From contig NZ_JAUTAN010000001.1 of assembly GCF_030818655.1 (NCBI RefSeq), positions 558,001-622,000 on the forward strand: a stretch of 64,000 nucleotides of DNA, written 5' to 3'. The notes under the pieces were generated by a model that worked only from the letters and a program-made list of their open reading frames with translations, was not told the origin of the DNA and made no database searches. The first letter of the stretch is position 1; each line of letters begins with the position of its first letter. A program made the position numbers and the translations under genes. This DNA comes from Nocardioides zeae. GTDB taxonomy: Bacteria; Actinomycetota; Actinomycetes; Propionibacteriales; Nocardioidaceae. This document shows positions 24,394 through 33,436 of this stretch, piece by piece.

Positions 24394-27300
24394 GCGAGCT
24401 GTTCGACCCGGGACCCCGACGACCAGGACGCGGGTCCGGTGGTCGGCCCGCCCCGTCGGGGCGCTCCCGGGCCCTCCTCATCACGGCCGTCGTCATCGTC
24501 GCGCTGCTGGTGCTCCTCGCCGGCTTCTCGACCTTCTGGACCGAGCGGCTCTGGTACGACTCGATCGGCTACTCGTCCGTCTTCTCGACGCTCGTGTGGA
24601 CGAGGATCGGCCTGTTCTCGCTCTTCGGCGTGCTGATGGCCGGGATCGTCTCGCTCAACATGTACCTGGCCTACCGGTTCCGGCCGACGTTCCGGCCGCC
24701 GTCGGGGGAGCAGACCAGCCTCGACCGCTACCGCGAGGCCGTGACGCCGGTCCGCCGGTGGCTGCTCGCCATCATCGGCGCCCTCATGGGCGTGTTCGCC
24801 GGCACCTCGGCGTCGGGGCAGTGGCGTGACTACCAGCTCTGGCGCAACGCGCAGGACTTCGGCAGCGACGACCCGTTCTTCGGCAAGGACCTCGGGTTCT
24901 ACGTCTTCCAGCTCCCGTGGCTCCACTTCCTCGTGGACTTCACCATGGCCGCCCTCGTCGTCGCGATCATGGGTGCGGTCGTCGTGCACTACCTGTACGG
25001 CGGGGTCCGGCTGCAGGCGGCGCGCGACAAGCTCTCGAGCCCCGCGCAGATCCAGCTCTCGATCCTCGTCGGCCTGCTCGTGCTGGTGAAGGGCGTCGAC
25101 TACTTCCTCGACCGCTACGACCTGCTGTCGGCGACCGGCGGCTACATCGACGGCATGGGCTACACCGACGAGAACGCGGTGCTCCCGGCGAAGAACATCC
25201 TCATGGGCATCGCCGTGATCTGCGCCGTGCTGTTCTTCCTCAACGTCTGGCGGCGCACGTGGATGCTGCCGACGGTGGGCCTCGGCCTGCTCGTGCTCTC
25301 CTCCATCCTCCTCGGCATGATCTGGCCGGCGATCATGGAGCGCTTCCAGGTGCTGCCGACGCAGGCCGACAAGGAGGCGCCCTACATCGAGAAGCACCTC
25401 GCGGCGACGAAGGACGCGTTCGGGATCGCGGACGTGGAGATCAGCGAGTTCACCGCGCAGACGGACCTGAGCAACACCGACGAGTCGACCCGGTCGGCAC
25501 TGGCCGACACCGTGGCCGCCTCGGGCGGCGTCCGCCTCGTCGACCCGGCGGTCGTCCCGCGAACGTTCAACCAGCTGCAGCAGGTCCGCGGCTACTACAC
25601 CGTGCCGGAGGTGCTCGACGTCGACACCTACGACATCGACGGCATCGAGCGGGACGTCGTGCTCGGTGTCCGCGAGCTCAACCAGCAGGGCATCCCGGAC
25701 GGCAGCCAGAACTGGGCCAACCTCCACACGGTCTACACCCACGGTTACGGCGTCATCGCGGCGTACGGCAACCAGAAGCGCGCCGACAACGAGCAGATCG
25801 TCGCCGGCGATCCGGCCTGGGCCGAGGAAGGTCTGCCCCCGTCGGGCGACCTCAGCAACCTCGACGAGGACGGCTACGAGGGCCGGATCTACTTCGGTGA
25901 GAACAGCCCGTCGTACTCGATCGTCGGCAAGGCCAACGAGGACGCGAACAGCGTGGAGTTCGACGTCCCGCAGGGCGAGGGCGGCCAGACGACGACCACG
26001 TACGACGGCGCCGACGGTGTCCCGGTCGGTGGGCTCTTCAACAAGCTGCTCTACGCCGTGAAGTTCGGCGAGCCGAACATCGTGCTCTCCGGCCGTGTCA
26101 ACGAGAACTCGAGGATCCTCTACGACCGCGAGCCGCAGCGCCGCGTCGAGAAGGCGGCGCCGTGGCTGACCGTCGACAACGACGCGCTGCCGGCCGTCGT
26201 CGACGGCCGGGTCGTCTGGATCATCGACGGCTACACGACGACGGACCAGTTCCCGCTGTCCAACAGCGAGTCCTTCGACGAGATGACCGACGACTCGCTC
26301 GCCGACAACAACCCGTTCCAGACGGTGCCGACCGACGAGATCAACTACATCCGCAACGCGGTGAAGGCGACCGTTGATGCCTACGACGGCACGGTCACCC
26401 TCTACGCGTGGGACGAGGAGGACCCGATCCTCAAGGCGTGGATGAGCGCCTTCCCCGGCACGGTCAAGGACAAGGACGACATCTCCGAGGGCCTGCTCAA
26501 CCACATGCGGTACCCCGAGGACATGTTCAAGGTGCAGCGCTACCAGCTGGCGTCGTACCACGTCGACACCGCCAACGAGTTCTACGAGGGCAGCGACCGT
26601 TGGGCCGTTCCGGTCGACCCCAACGACCAGTCGTCCCTGCAGCCGCCCTACCGGCTGTCCGTCCCGTCGGACGACCCGCTGGTGCCGGACACCTTCTCGA
26701 TCACCAGCGTCTTCACGCCCAACAACCGGCAGAACCTCGCGGCGTTCGTGTCCGTCGACGGTGATGCGTCGGCGGACAGCTACGGCACGTTCCGGGTACG
26801 GCGGCTCAGCTCGACCAGCCAGGTCGACGGTCCGGGACAGATCTCCAACCAGATCCAGTCCGACGAGGGCGTCTCGCAAGCGGTCCTCCCGCTCAACAAC
26901 CAGAACAACACCGAGGTCGTCTACGGCAACCTGCTGACGCTGCCCGTCGGCAACAGCCTCCTGTACGTCCAGCCCATCTACTCCCTGCGCACCTCCGGTG
27001 ACGCCGCGTACCCGATCCTGCGGTTCGTCAGCGTCTCCTTCGGAGGAGACACGGTGGGCGTGGGTGCGACGCTGGGTGAGGCACTGTCGAGCGTCCTCGG
27101 TGTCGACCCGCCGAGCGAGGAGGTCATCGAGGACCCCGACGACGAGGGCCAGGGTGGCGAGGACCCCGACACTGGCGGGACGCCGAGCACCGAGCCGCTC
27201 GAGGATCAGGTCGCCTCCTTGCTGGCGGACGCCGACGCGGACTTCGCCGCGGCCGACGAGGCCCTGTCCGGTGGGGACCTCGCCGGCTACCAGGAGCTGA

Positions 27301-27416
27301 TCGAGTCCGGTCGGACGAAGGTCGAGCGTGCACTCCAGCTCGCGCAGGACCTTCCGGGTGCCGGCGACGTTACGGACGAGCCCACCGACGAGCCGCCGGT
27401 GGAGTCGACCGAGTAG
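24390..27416 (+). CDS. UPF0182 family large membrane protein
   Basis: 1008 residues. The N-terminal 330 residues hold about seven membrane helices (LLITAVVIVALLVLLAG, WLLAIIGALMGVFAG, FTMAALVVAIMGAVVVHYL, MLPTVGLGLLVLSSILLGMI). WTERLWYDSIGYSSVF is a family signature. A large extracytoplasmic domain follows, with YYTVPEVLDVDTYDIDG and WANLHTVYTHGYGV. The C-terminus is an acidic, Pro/Thr-rich tail with a short helix. Function unproven. Third gene of the coupled trio; start GTG 24390 overlaps the previous stop. Rv3193c-like. Confidence 0.92.
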   Translation: MSELFDPGPRRPGRGSGGRPAPSGRSRALLITAVVIVALLVLLAGFSTFWTERLWYDSIGYSSVFSTLVWTRIGLFSLFGVLMAGIVSLNMYLAYRFRPTFRPPSGEQTSLDRYREAVTPVRRWLLAIIGALMGVFAGTSASGQWRDYQLWRNAQDFGSDDPFFGKDLGFYVFQLPWLHFLVDFTMAALVVAIMGAVVVHYLYGGVRLQAARDKLSSPAQIQLSILVGLLVLVKGVDYFLDRYDLLSATGGYIDGMGYTDENAVLPAKNILMGIAVICAVLFFLNVWRRTWMLPTVGLGLLVLSSILLGMIWPAIMERFQVLPTQADKEAPYIEKHLAATKDAFGIADVEISEFTAQTDLSNTDESTRSALADTVAASGGVRLVDPAVVPRTFNQLQQVRGYYTVPEVLDVDTYDIDGIERDVVLGVRELNQQGIPDGSQNWANLHTVYTHGYGVIAAYGNQKRADNEQIVAGDPAWAEEGLPPSGDLSNLDEDGYEGRIYFGENSPSYSIVGKANEDANSVEFDVPQGEGGQTTTTYDGADGVPVGGLFNKLLYAVKFGEPNIVLSGRVNENSRILYDREPQRRVEKAAPWLTVDNDALPAVVDGRVVWIIDGYTTTDQFPLSNSESFDEMTDDSLADNNPFQTVPTDEINYIRNAVKATVDAYDGTVTLYAWDEEDPILKAWMSAFPGTVKDKDDISEGLLNHMRYPEDMFKVQRYQLASYHVDTANEFYEGSDRWAVPVDPNDQSSLQPPYRLSVPSDDPLVPDTFSITSVFTPNNRQNLAAFVSVDGDASADSYGTFRVRRLSSTSQVDGPGQISNQIQSDEGVSQAVLPLNNQNNTEVVYGNLLTLPVGNSLLYVQPIYSLRTSGDAAYPILRFVSVSFGGDTVGVGATLGEALSSVLGVDPPSEEVIEDPDDEGQGGEDPDTGGTPSTEPLEDQVASLLADADADFAAADEALSGGDLAGYQELIESGRTKVERALQLAQDLPGAGDVTDEPTDEPPVESTE

Positions 27417-27441
27417 GTCGCTGATCTGCGGAAACGCCTCG

Positions 27442-27480
27442 ATCGGGGCCGGGTGACCTGGTTCACCCGGCCCCGATTTG
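27442..27480 (+). terminator. Intrinsic terminator of the UPF0182 operon
   Basis: ATCGGGGCCGGGTGA (27442-27456) pairs perfectly over 15 bp with 27463-27477, six-base loop, then only TTGG. The T-run also contributes to the -35 of the tRNA promoter. Confidence 0.8.
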
Positions 27481-27506
27481 GCGTCTGGGGGCGATCCGCG
27501 TAATGT
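27478..27506 (+). promoter_or_regulatory. tRNA promoter
   Basis: TTGGCG (27478-27483), 17 bases, TAATGT (27501-27506), start expected near 27513, six bases before the tRNA. Confidence 0.6.
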
Positions 27507-27518
27507 TCTGTTCACCGA

Positions 27519-27592
27519 CGCGGGGTGGAGCAGCTCGGTAGCTCGCTGGGCTCATAACCCAGAGGTCGCAGGTTCAAATCCTGCCCCCGCTA
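27519..27592 (+). tRNA. Initiator tRNA-Met (CAT)
   Basis: A full cloverleaf folds. Acceptor strand CGCGGGG pairs with CCCCGCT except for an unpaired C1:U72, the D-arm contains AGCTCGGTAGCT, the anticodon arm is CTGGG-CTCATAA-CCCAG and the T-arm is GCAGG-TTCAAAT-CCTGC. The three consecutive G:C pairs in the anticodon stem and the mismatched first acceptor pair mark it as the initiator (fMet) tRNA. The 3' CCA is not encoded. Confidence 0.95.
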
Positions 27593-27597
27593 CAAAG

Positions 27598-27637
27598 GAA
27601 CGGCCCTCGATCTACGGATCGGGGGCCGTTCGTCTTT
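27598..27637 (+). terminator. tRNA terminator
   Basis: GAACGGCCC (27598-27606) pairs with GGGCCGTTC (27623-27631), followed by GTCTTT. Confidence 0.8.
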
Positions 27638-27639
27638 CC

Positions 27640-28078
27640 CGGCCGCACCTAGCCCCCGCGGAGACCCCGCGGAATGGTGCGGGTGCGTACGCGATCCGCG
27701 GCGACAAGCGGCACGGTTGATCCGGAGCGCGTCGACCGCTGCGCCAGTCAGTGCCGTCACGATGCAGACGGTCCGAAGATGGGTGCGTCCGACTTGATCA
27801 CCGTCGCCATCGTCTTGCGGAACGTGTGCGGGGTGCCCCAAGGTGGCGGTGGACCACTATCACCGCATCGCCCGGGACAAGGCCGAGGCGCTGTTGCAGA
27901 TGTCCGCCCCGCATCGGGTGTCGACATCGACGCGAGAGCGAGACGGTCGTCGGGCGATGTTCAACCGAGTTGTCAGCATCTCCCCGACGTTCGGATGCTC
28001 ATCACGATGGTCGACCGCCCGGGACGCCGGCACCACCCAGCAGCCGACGTCCCGCTGCTCAACCGCTAGGTTGCTGGC
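27640..28078. other. Gene-poor stretch after the tRNA
   Basis: About 440 bases with no reading frame showing a family signature, no ribosome-binding site pattern and composition visibly less GC-rich than the flanks. Overlapping open frames exist on both strands but none is convincing. The position directly 3' of a tRNA would suit an old integration scar, yet no repeated tRNA 3' end (attachment site) is present in the window. Confidence 0.4.
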
Positions 28079-28285
28079 ATGGCAGTCGACGGCACTGAGG
28101 CCGAGCGGGCGAGCTTCGTGCTGGGCGGGTACAACGCCGCTCTGACTTTCGCCTTCGTCCTCGTCGTGACCATCGCCGCCCGGGGCTGGTTCTTCTGGAT
28201 CGCCTTGGCCGTGTACCTGGCCGCCTTTATCGTCGGCAACCTTCTTCTGCTGCGTCGCGCGCGGGGGAGGATCCGGGGCCATTGA
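28079..28285 (+). CDS. Small two-helix membrane protein, 68 aa
   Basis: Two membrane helices (AALTFAFVLVVTIAARGWFF and IALAVYLAAFIVGNLLLL) with a basic C-terminus. TAGGTT (28067-28072) lies six bases before the ATG, matching the local leaderless promoters. No family recognised. Confidence 0.65.
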   Translation: MAVDGTEAERASFVLGGYNAALTFAFVLVVTIAARGWFFWIALAVYLAAFIVGNLLLLRRARGRIRGH

Positions 28286-28383
28286 GTCCTTCGCCAGCGG
28301 GCCATCTCCGATGGTGCGAGACGTGCTAACCGCCTTCGCCCCCGTTCTCGCTTGAGGGCGACGCGCTGGACGAGTGCGCCCGG

Positions 28384-28500
28384 GTGGTCCCGGAGTTGAT
28401 GCGGCCGGACCTCGTGAACGCGGGACATGCCAGAGCCTTCATCCGACCCGGGACGCGACAATTCGTCGTGACCGGTGCGCCCCGGCCCGCTTTGCCGGGG
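28384..28500 (+). other. Possible remnant of a protein-coding gene
   Basis: The frame reads protein-like for about 45 residues (LMRPDLVNAGHARAFIRPGT, then RQFVVTG) but has no plausible start and runs into repeat B2. It may be the eroded end of a lost gene. The gap 28286-28717 otherwise contains only repeats B2 and A3 and the promoter of the next gene. Confidence 0.25.
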
Positions 28501-28556
28501 AACAGTGCGGCTGCGCCACTGCTGATCGTGGCGGATTGGCCCCAGCCGCACATTTC
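28501..28556. repeat. 56-nt palindromic repeat, family B, copy 2
   Basis: AAC-AGTGCGGCTG at the left, CAGCCGCACATTTC at the right; GTGCGGCTG (28505-28513) pairs perfectly with CAGCCGCAC (28543-28551). Confidence 0.75.
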
Positions 28557-28602
28557 TCGGCCCGGCGGGCCCGCCACCGCCCCCGCACGCCCCAAGGCGC
28601 CG

Positions 28603-28648
28603 GACGTCATGCGCCGCGGTGGCCCCGGCGACCGAACCGCATGACGTC
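28603..28648. repeat. 46-nt palindromic repeat, family A, copy 3
   Basis: GACGTCATGCG / CGCATGACGTC arms, 46 nt. It lies 46 bases after repeat B2 and 69 bases before the start codon of the next gene. Confidence 0.85.
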
Positions 28649-28717
28649 CGGGGGAGAGGCAGCCGTCTGCGTCACACTCCCGCCCCCACTTGTTACCCGC
28701 GGGTCATAATCCTCGGC

Positions 28718-29818
28718 ATGCTCGACGGCCACGCCCTCCTCGCCCGTTCCCGCGTCGTACGCTCCGCGGCCTGCAACGCCTGGGCCGTGTCGTGGCTCGG
28801 CCCCGGGGTCGAGCGGCCCCGACCGCACCCGTCCGAGGTCGTCCACGACGCGCCCCACGCGCAGCTGCGCCGCTTCACCTCGTCGACCCCGACGACGGGG
28901 CGGCCCGTGCTCCTCGTGCCGCCGCTGGCCGTGCCCGCGACGTGCTGGGACCTCCGACCGGGGCAGAGCCTGGCGACGTACCTGGCGGAGGGGGACGGGG
29001 AGCAGGACCGCGCGGCGCGGCCCACGTACGTCGTCGACTACGGCGACGTCACGTTCGCAGACCGCCAGCTCGGGTTCGAGGACTTCGCGTGCCGCATCGT
29101 CCCCGACGCCGTATGGCGCGTGTCGGCCCTCCACGGCGGGGGACCGGTGCACCTCGTGGGCTGGTCGCTCGGCGGCACGATCTCGTTGCTGGCCGGGGCG
29201 GCCCAGCCCGAGCTGCCGATCGCGTCGATCACCGCGCTGGGCACCCCGATCGACTACGGCCTCAACGCGTCGGCCCGTCCGCTGCGGTGGCTCGACGAGC
29301 GGCTCGGCTCGCGGGTGATGACCGCCCCGACGGCGTTGCTCGGCGGCGTGCCGGCGCCCCTGGTGCAGCTGGTCTACCGCGGGCTCGCGCCCACGCGGGA
29401 GCTCAAGAAGCCCTGGTTCCTGCTGTCGAACCTCGCCGACACCGAGACCCTGGCGCGCAGCGAGGCGATCGACCAGTTCATGGCGGCGATGCCGGGCTAC
29501 CCGGGGCGCCTCTACCACCAGATGCACACCCGGCTGATCGTGCGGCGCGAGCTCGCGACCGGCACGGTCCACCTCGGTCGCGGCGTCGTCGTCGAGCTCG
29601 ACCGCCTGGTCGCCCCGGTGACGCTCGTCGGCTCCACCACCGACGCCGTCGCGTCGGCCGCGGCGGTCGAGGCCGGCACGCGGTCGTTCCCGTCGGCGGC
29701 GACGATGCGGTACGTCGAGGTGAGCGGCTTCAGCCACCTCGGCCTGGTCGCGGGCAGCGCCGCACGGCACCACACGTGGCCGGCCGTCGTCGCGCAGCTC
29801 GAGGCCGCCGACGGCTGA
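28718..29818 (+). CDS. Alpha/beta hydrolase related to PHA synthases
   Basis: 366 residues with PhaC-type organisation: RPVLLVPPLAVPATCWDLRP (oxyanion region), YVVDYGDVTFADRQLGFEDF, the nucleophile elbow GWSLGG and a C-terminal GFSHLGL with the likely catalytic His. True PHA synthases use Cys in the elbow; here it is Ser, so a hydrolase or acyltransferase is more likely. Start ATG 28718 is preferred because CATAAT (28705-28710) lies seven bases upstream with TTGTTA as possible -35; the longer frame begins inside repeat A3. Confidence 0.8.
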   Translation: MLDGHALLARSRVVRSAACNAWAVSWLGPGVERPRPHPSEVVHDAPHAQLRRFTSSTPTTGRPVLLVPPLAVPATCWDLRPGQSLATYLAEGDGEQDRAARPTYVVDYGDVTFADRQLGFEDFACRIVPDAVWRVSALHGGGPVHLVGWSLGGTISLLAGAAQPELPIASITALGTPIDYGLNASARPLRWLDERLGSRVMTAPTALLGGVPAPLVQLVYRGLAPTRELKKPWFLLSNLADTETLARSEAIDQFMAAMPGYPGRLYHQMHTRLIVRRELATGTVHLGRGVVVELDRLVAPVTLVGSTTDAVASAAAVEAGTRSFPSAATMRYVEVSGFSHLGLVAGSAARHHTWPAVVAQLEAADG

Positions 29819-29843
29819 GGGGGCGCCGCGCGGCCGGGCCGGC

Positions 29844-30305
29844 TCAGGCCAAGCGCGCCGGGAACCCGCCCGTGGCCACGGGACCCCAGCGGGTCGGTGT
29901 GATCCGGATGAGGGACTTGCCCTGGTCGAGCATGGCCTGGCGGTACTCGTCCCAGTCGGGGTGCTCGCCCGCGATGTTGCGGAAGTACTCCACGAACGCG
30001 TCGAGGGCCTCCGGCACGTCCAGCACCTCGGCGTCGCCGTCGACCTGCACCCAGGGGCCGTCCCAGTCGTCGGAGAGCACGACCACGCTGGCGCGGGCGC
30101 GCCGACGGACGTTCGTCGTCTTCGCGCGCTCGGGATAGGTGGCGATGAGGATCGAGCCGTCGTCACCGAGGCCGCCCGTGACGGGTGACGCCTGCGGCGT
30201 ACCGTCGTAGCGCTCCGTCAGCAGCACCATGCGGTGCCGGGGACGCACGAAGTCGAGCAGCTCGTCGCGCTCGACGCGGTCGGACGTGGCGATGGTGCGG
30301 GCCAT
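29844..30305 (-). CDS. PPOX-class F420-dependent/FMN-binding oxidoreductase
   Basis: 153-residue split beta-barrel protein of the pyridoxamine-phosphate-oxidase-like superfamily: HRMVLLTERYDGTPQASPV, then KTTNVRRRARASVVVLSDDW and WVQVDGDAEV. Family members in actinobacteria use F420H2 or FMN. Strong GGAGGAG before the ATG. The gene runs toward the PHA-synthase-like gene, with no shared operon partner. Confidence 0.85.
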   Translation of the reverse strand: MARTIATSDRVERDELLDFVRPRHRMVLLTERYDGTPQASPVTGGLGDDGSILIATYPERAKTTNVRRRARASVVVLSDDWDGPWVQVDGDAEVLDVPEALDAFVEYFRNIAGEHPDWDEYRQAMLDQGKSLIRITPTRWGPVATGGFPARLA

Positions 30306-30371
30306 GGGGTCTCCTCCTGCCGGTGGGCTCGCCCCGATCCTGCCAGCGGGCCGGTCACCCCGCCCGTGTCG

Positions 30372-31658
30372 TCAGTGCCCGAGCCAGGGCCGCGCCCACA
30401 CGGGCCCGCCCTCGTTGCCCGGGTCGCCGGCGTCCCGGCGGCTCAGCGCCTCGATGCGCGAGCTGAGGTCACGCACCTCGTCGAGCACGAGGTGCGCACC
30501 CCAGACGCGGTCGGCGCGCTTCGGTGTCAGGGGTGCGACCACGTCCCCGCGGCGCAGCCGGTCGAGCAGCGCCTCGGTCGCCGCGGCGTCGAGGCCGAGG
30601 CGGTCGCCGAGGGCGGGGGTGGTGATGATCGGTTCGGCCATGAGGACCCGCAGCGCGGCGGAGTCGGGCGTGCCGGGCTCGGGGTGCCCGAGGGCCTCCG
30701 CCCAGTCGTCGTGCACCAGCTGCAGGTTGGTGACCGTGCGGCGCGCCTCGTGGGTGGCCCACATGGTCGCGGAGGCGAGCAGCCCGATGATGGTGGCCGC
30801 GTTGCCGGTGCGGTAGTCGCCCAGCGCGTCGAAGTAGCGCTCGCGGTGGGCCGTCAGGCCCGACGCGATCGGCACGGTCAGGCGGCGGGTGACCTCGCGG
30901 CGGCGCAGCACGGCGTGGATGAGCGTGCGGCCGATGCGACCGTTGCCGTCGACGAAGGGGTGGATGGACTCGAACTGCGCGTGCACGATCGCCGCCTGGG
31001 CCAGCGGCAGCACGTCCTCACGGTTGGCGAAGGCCACGAGGTCCTGGAGGTAGGGCTCGACCGTCTCGGGGGGAGGCGGCACGAAGAGGGCGTTGCGGGG
31101 CGAGTAGTCGGACCCGCCGATCCAGTTCTGCCGGGTGCGCACCTGGCCGGCGCCGGGTCCGAGGTCGGGGTGCTGGCGGAAGAGGTCGTGGTGGCCCCGC
31201 AGGATCGCCGCGAGCGTCAGCTCGCCGGTCGCCCCCGTCGTGGTGATGATCCCGGCGAGCGCCTCGGTGGCCGCCGCCATCGACACGGCGGAGGCGTTGG
31301 CGCGCTGGCCGGCCAGCGCCCGGCCGTAGTCGGACAGGCTCGCCTCGATGTTCTCGATCTTGCTCGATGCGATCGACTCGGTGCGCAGCAGCAGCTGGTT
31401 GAGCGCGCCGAGGCTGCGGCCGTGCACCTGGTCGAGCCGGACGAGCCCGTCCCCGGCCTGGGCCAGGTGGGTGCGCAGCGCGCGGGACGGCTCGTAGGTC
31501 ACCTCCGCGATCCGCGGGGGCAGCCGCACGTCGATCGCCCGCACGGCACGGTCGGCGCGCGGACCGCGCCCCGACGACGAGCGCCACGGACGACGCTCGG
31601 TGCCGTGGGGCGGCCAGTCGGTGGCGGTGTCCGTCGGGGCTGCGCCGGTCGAGGTCAC
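30372..31658 (-). CDS. Fic/DOC family protein with N-terminal inhibitory motif
   Basis: 428 residues. The Fic active site HPFVDGNGRIGR (about residues 229-240) is intact, predicting AMP transfer to a protein hydroxyl. SSKIEN fits the inhibitory motif (S/T)xxxE(G/N) and lies N-terminal to the Fic core, as in class II self-inhibited Fic proteins. A C-terminal winged-helix-like segment (ALGDRLGLDAAATEALLDRL) follows. GTG 31658 is preceded by GGGAGG. Solitary, with no antitoxin-like small gene, consistent with intramolecular control. Target unknown. Confidence 0.87.
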   Translation of the reverse strand: MTSTGAAPTDTATDWPPHGTERRPWRSSSGRGPRADRAVRAIDVRLPPRIAEVTYEPSRALRTHLAQAGDGLVRLDQVHGRSLGALNQLLLRTESIASSKIENIEASLSDYGRALAGQRANASAVSMAAATEALAGIITTTGATGELTLAAILRGHHDLFRQHPDLGPGAGQVRTRQNWIGGSDYSPRNALFVPPPPETVEPYLQDLVAFANREDVLPLAQAAIVHAQFESIHPFVDGNGRIGRTLIHAVLRRREVTRRLTVPIASGLTAHRERYFDALGDYRTGNAATIIGLLASATMWATHEARRTVTNLQLVHDDWAEALGHPEPGTPDSAALRVLMAEPIITTPALGDRLGLDAAATEALLDRLRRGDVVAPLTPKRADRVWGAHLVLDEVRDLSSRIEALSRRDAGDPGNEGGPVWARPWLGH

Positions 31659-31729
31659 GGGCCGATCCTCCCACCTCGGTGGGACGCGGGGCAGCCCCTC
31701 AGGACCGGAGGGTGGCGAGGGCCGCCCAC

Positions 31730-33358
31730 TCACAGCCCCGAGGCGGCGCGCTCCAGGATCGGGTCGAGGTCGAGCCCCGCGGGCAGGGTGCCGAAGGCGT
31801 GGCCCCAGTCGCCGGCCAGGCGGGTCGCGCAGAACGCGTCGGCGACCGCGGTCGGGGCGTGCCGCACCAGCTGGCCGCCCTGGAACACGAGCGCGAGCTG
31901 CTCCACGATGCGGCGGGCCCGCAGCTCGATGTCGTCGAACGAGGTCAGCTCCTTCTTCAGGCGGGCCAGGGCCTCGTCGTACCGCCGGTCGGCCCCCACC
32001 GCCAGCTCCGCCTCGGCGAAGAACGCGTCGACCGTGTGCGGCTCCCGCGCCATGGCGCGCAGCGCGTCGAGCGCCGCGACGTTGCCCGAGCCCTCCCAGA
32101 TCGAGAGCAGCGGCAGCTCGCGGTAGATGCGCGCGAGGTCGAAGTCCTCGACGTACCCGTTGCCGCCCAGGCACTCCAGCGCCTCGCCCGCCGCCATCGG
32201 CGCGCGCTTGCACACGGCGTACTTCGTCACCGCCAGCGCCAGCCGCCGCAGGGCGGACTCGCCCTCGTCGCCCCGTACGGCGCGGTCGTTCGCCCCCGCG
32301 AGACGCAGCATCGCCGTGGTCGCGGCCTCCGACTCGATGGTCAGGTCGGCGAGGACGTTCCGCATGAGCGGCTGGTCGAGGAGCGCCTTGCCGAAGGCGC
32401 GCCGGTGCCGGGCGTGGTGGGTCGCGAGCACCAGGGCGGTGCGCATGCCGCTCGCCGAGCCGATGACGCAGTCGAGCCGGGTCATGTTGACCATCTCGAC
32501 GATGGTGCGGACGCCCGCGCCCTCCTCGCCGACGAGCCACCCGGTGGCGTGGTCGTACTCGATCTCGCTCGACGCGTTCGACTTGTTGCCCAGCTTGTCC
32601 TTGAGGCGCATGAAGCGGATCGGGTTGCGCTCACCGCCGGGGAGCACGCGGGGGAGCGCGAAGCAGGAGAGGCCGCCGGGCGCCTGCGCCAGGGTGAGGA
32701 AGAGGTCGGACATCGGGGCCGAGGTGAACCACTTGTGGCCGACGACCTCGTAGGTGCCGTCGGGACGCGGGGTCGCCGTCGTCGTGTTCGCGCGCACGTC
32801 GGAGCCGCCCTGCTTCTCGGTCATCGACATGCCCGCGATGAGCCCGCGCTTGGTCGCGGGGTCGCGGAGGCCGGGGTCGTACTCCCGGCTCGTCAGCAGC
32901 GGCTCGAGCCGTGCGGCGAGCGCGGGCGCGTGCCGCAGCGCGGGCACCGCGGCGTAGGTCATCGACACGGGGCAGCCGTGGCCCGCGTCGACCGACCAGA
33001 CCATGAACTTGGCGGCGCGGGCCACGTGGGCGCCCGGTCGGTCGTCCGACCACGGGGCCGCGTGGAGCCCGTGGGTCACGGCCGTCTCCATGAGGCGGTG
33101 GTACGCCGGCACGTACTCCACCTCGTCGACCCGATGGCCGTAGCGGTCGTGCGTGTGGAGCCGCGGCGGGACGCGCTCGGCGAGGCGGCCCCACTCCCGG
33201 GCCTCGGCGGTGCCGGCGAGGCGGCCGAGCTCGTGGATCTCGTCGAGGGCCCAGCCGGCGCCCTCGCGCTCGATGCCCGCGAGGAGGGCGGGGTCGTGGG
33301 CGGTGTCGTGGCCCTCGAGGGGCGGTGCCTGGTTGAGCACCTCGTGCGTCGTGGTCAT
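31730..33358 (-). CDS. aidB: Acyl-CoA dehydrogenase family, AidB-like
   Basis: 542 residues, long for an acyl-CoA dehydrogenase but right for AidB. Signatures: SMTEKQGGSDVRANTT, KWFTSAPMSDLFLTLAQ, FGKALLDQPLMRNVLADLTI, ECLGGNGYVEDFDLARIYRE and LSIWEGSGNV. AidB is a flavoprotein in the alkylation-damage response in E. coli. The regulator next door suggests a catabolic or stress role here instead. AGGAG precedes the ATG. Divergent from a PaaX-type gene. Confidence 0.88.
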   Translation of the reverse strand: MTTTHEVLNQAPPLEGHDTAHDPALLAGIEREGAGWALDEIHELGRLAGTAEAREWGRLAERVPPRLHTHDRYGHRVDEVEYVPAYHRLMETAVTHGLHAAPWSDDRPGAHVARAAKFMVWSVDAGHGCPVSMTYAAVPALRHAPALAARLEPLLTSREYDPGLRDPATKRGLIAGMSMTEKQGGSDVRANTTTATPRPDGTYEVVGHKWFTSAPMSDLFLTLAQAPGGLSCFALPRVLPGGERNPIRFMRLKDKLGNKSNASSEIEYDHATGWLVGEEGAGVRTIVEMVNMTRLDCVIGSASGMRTALVLATHHARHRRAFGKALLDQPLMRNVLADLTIESEAATTAMLRLAGANDRAVRGDEGESALRRLALAVTKYAVCKRAPMAAGEALECLGGNGYVEDFDLARIYRELPLLSIWEGSGNVAALDALRAMAREPHTVDAFFAEAELAVGADRRYDEALARLKKELTSFDDIELRARRIVEQLALVFQGGQLVRHAPTAVADAFCATRLAGDWGHAFGTLPAGLDLDPILERAASGL

Positions 33359-33391
33359 GGCTGCTCCTGGGGTCGGCGACTGCTCTTGATG

Positions 33392-33427
33392 TTACGCATT
33401 CGGCGACGATTGTGTCGAGAGACGTAA
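33392..33427. promoter_or_regulatory. Candidate operator between aidB-like gene and paaX-like gene
   Basis: The divergent gap 33359-33436 is AT-richer than its surroundings and contains TTACG (33392-33396) and CGTAA (33423-33427) as inverted arms. Suggested as a regulator site; weak by itself. Confidence 0.35.
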
Positions 33428-33436
33428 TGCAGCACG

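Noticed and set aside
27519-27592. tRNA used as a current prophage attachment site
   Set aside because: No second copy of the tRNA 3' end and no integrase gene anywhere in the window.
27843-28145. Open frame after the tRNA resembling a small protein
   Set aside because: No family signature and overlaps the start of the better-supported 68-residue membrane protein.
30372-31658. Fic-type toxin-antitoxin module
   Set aside because: No small antitoxin gene adjacent; the inhibitory motif is within the same protein.
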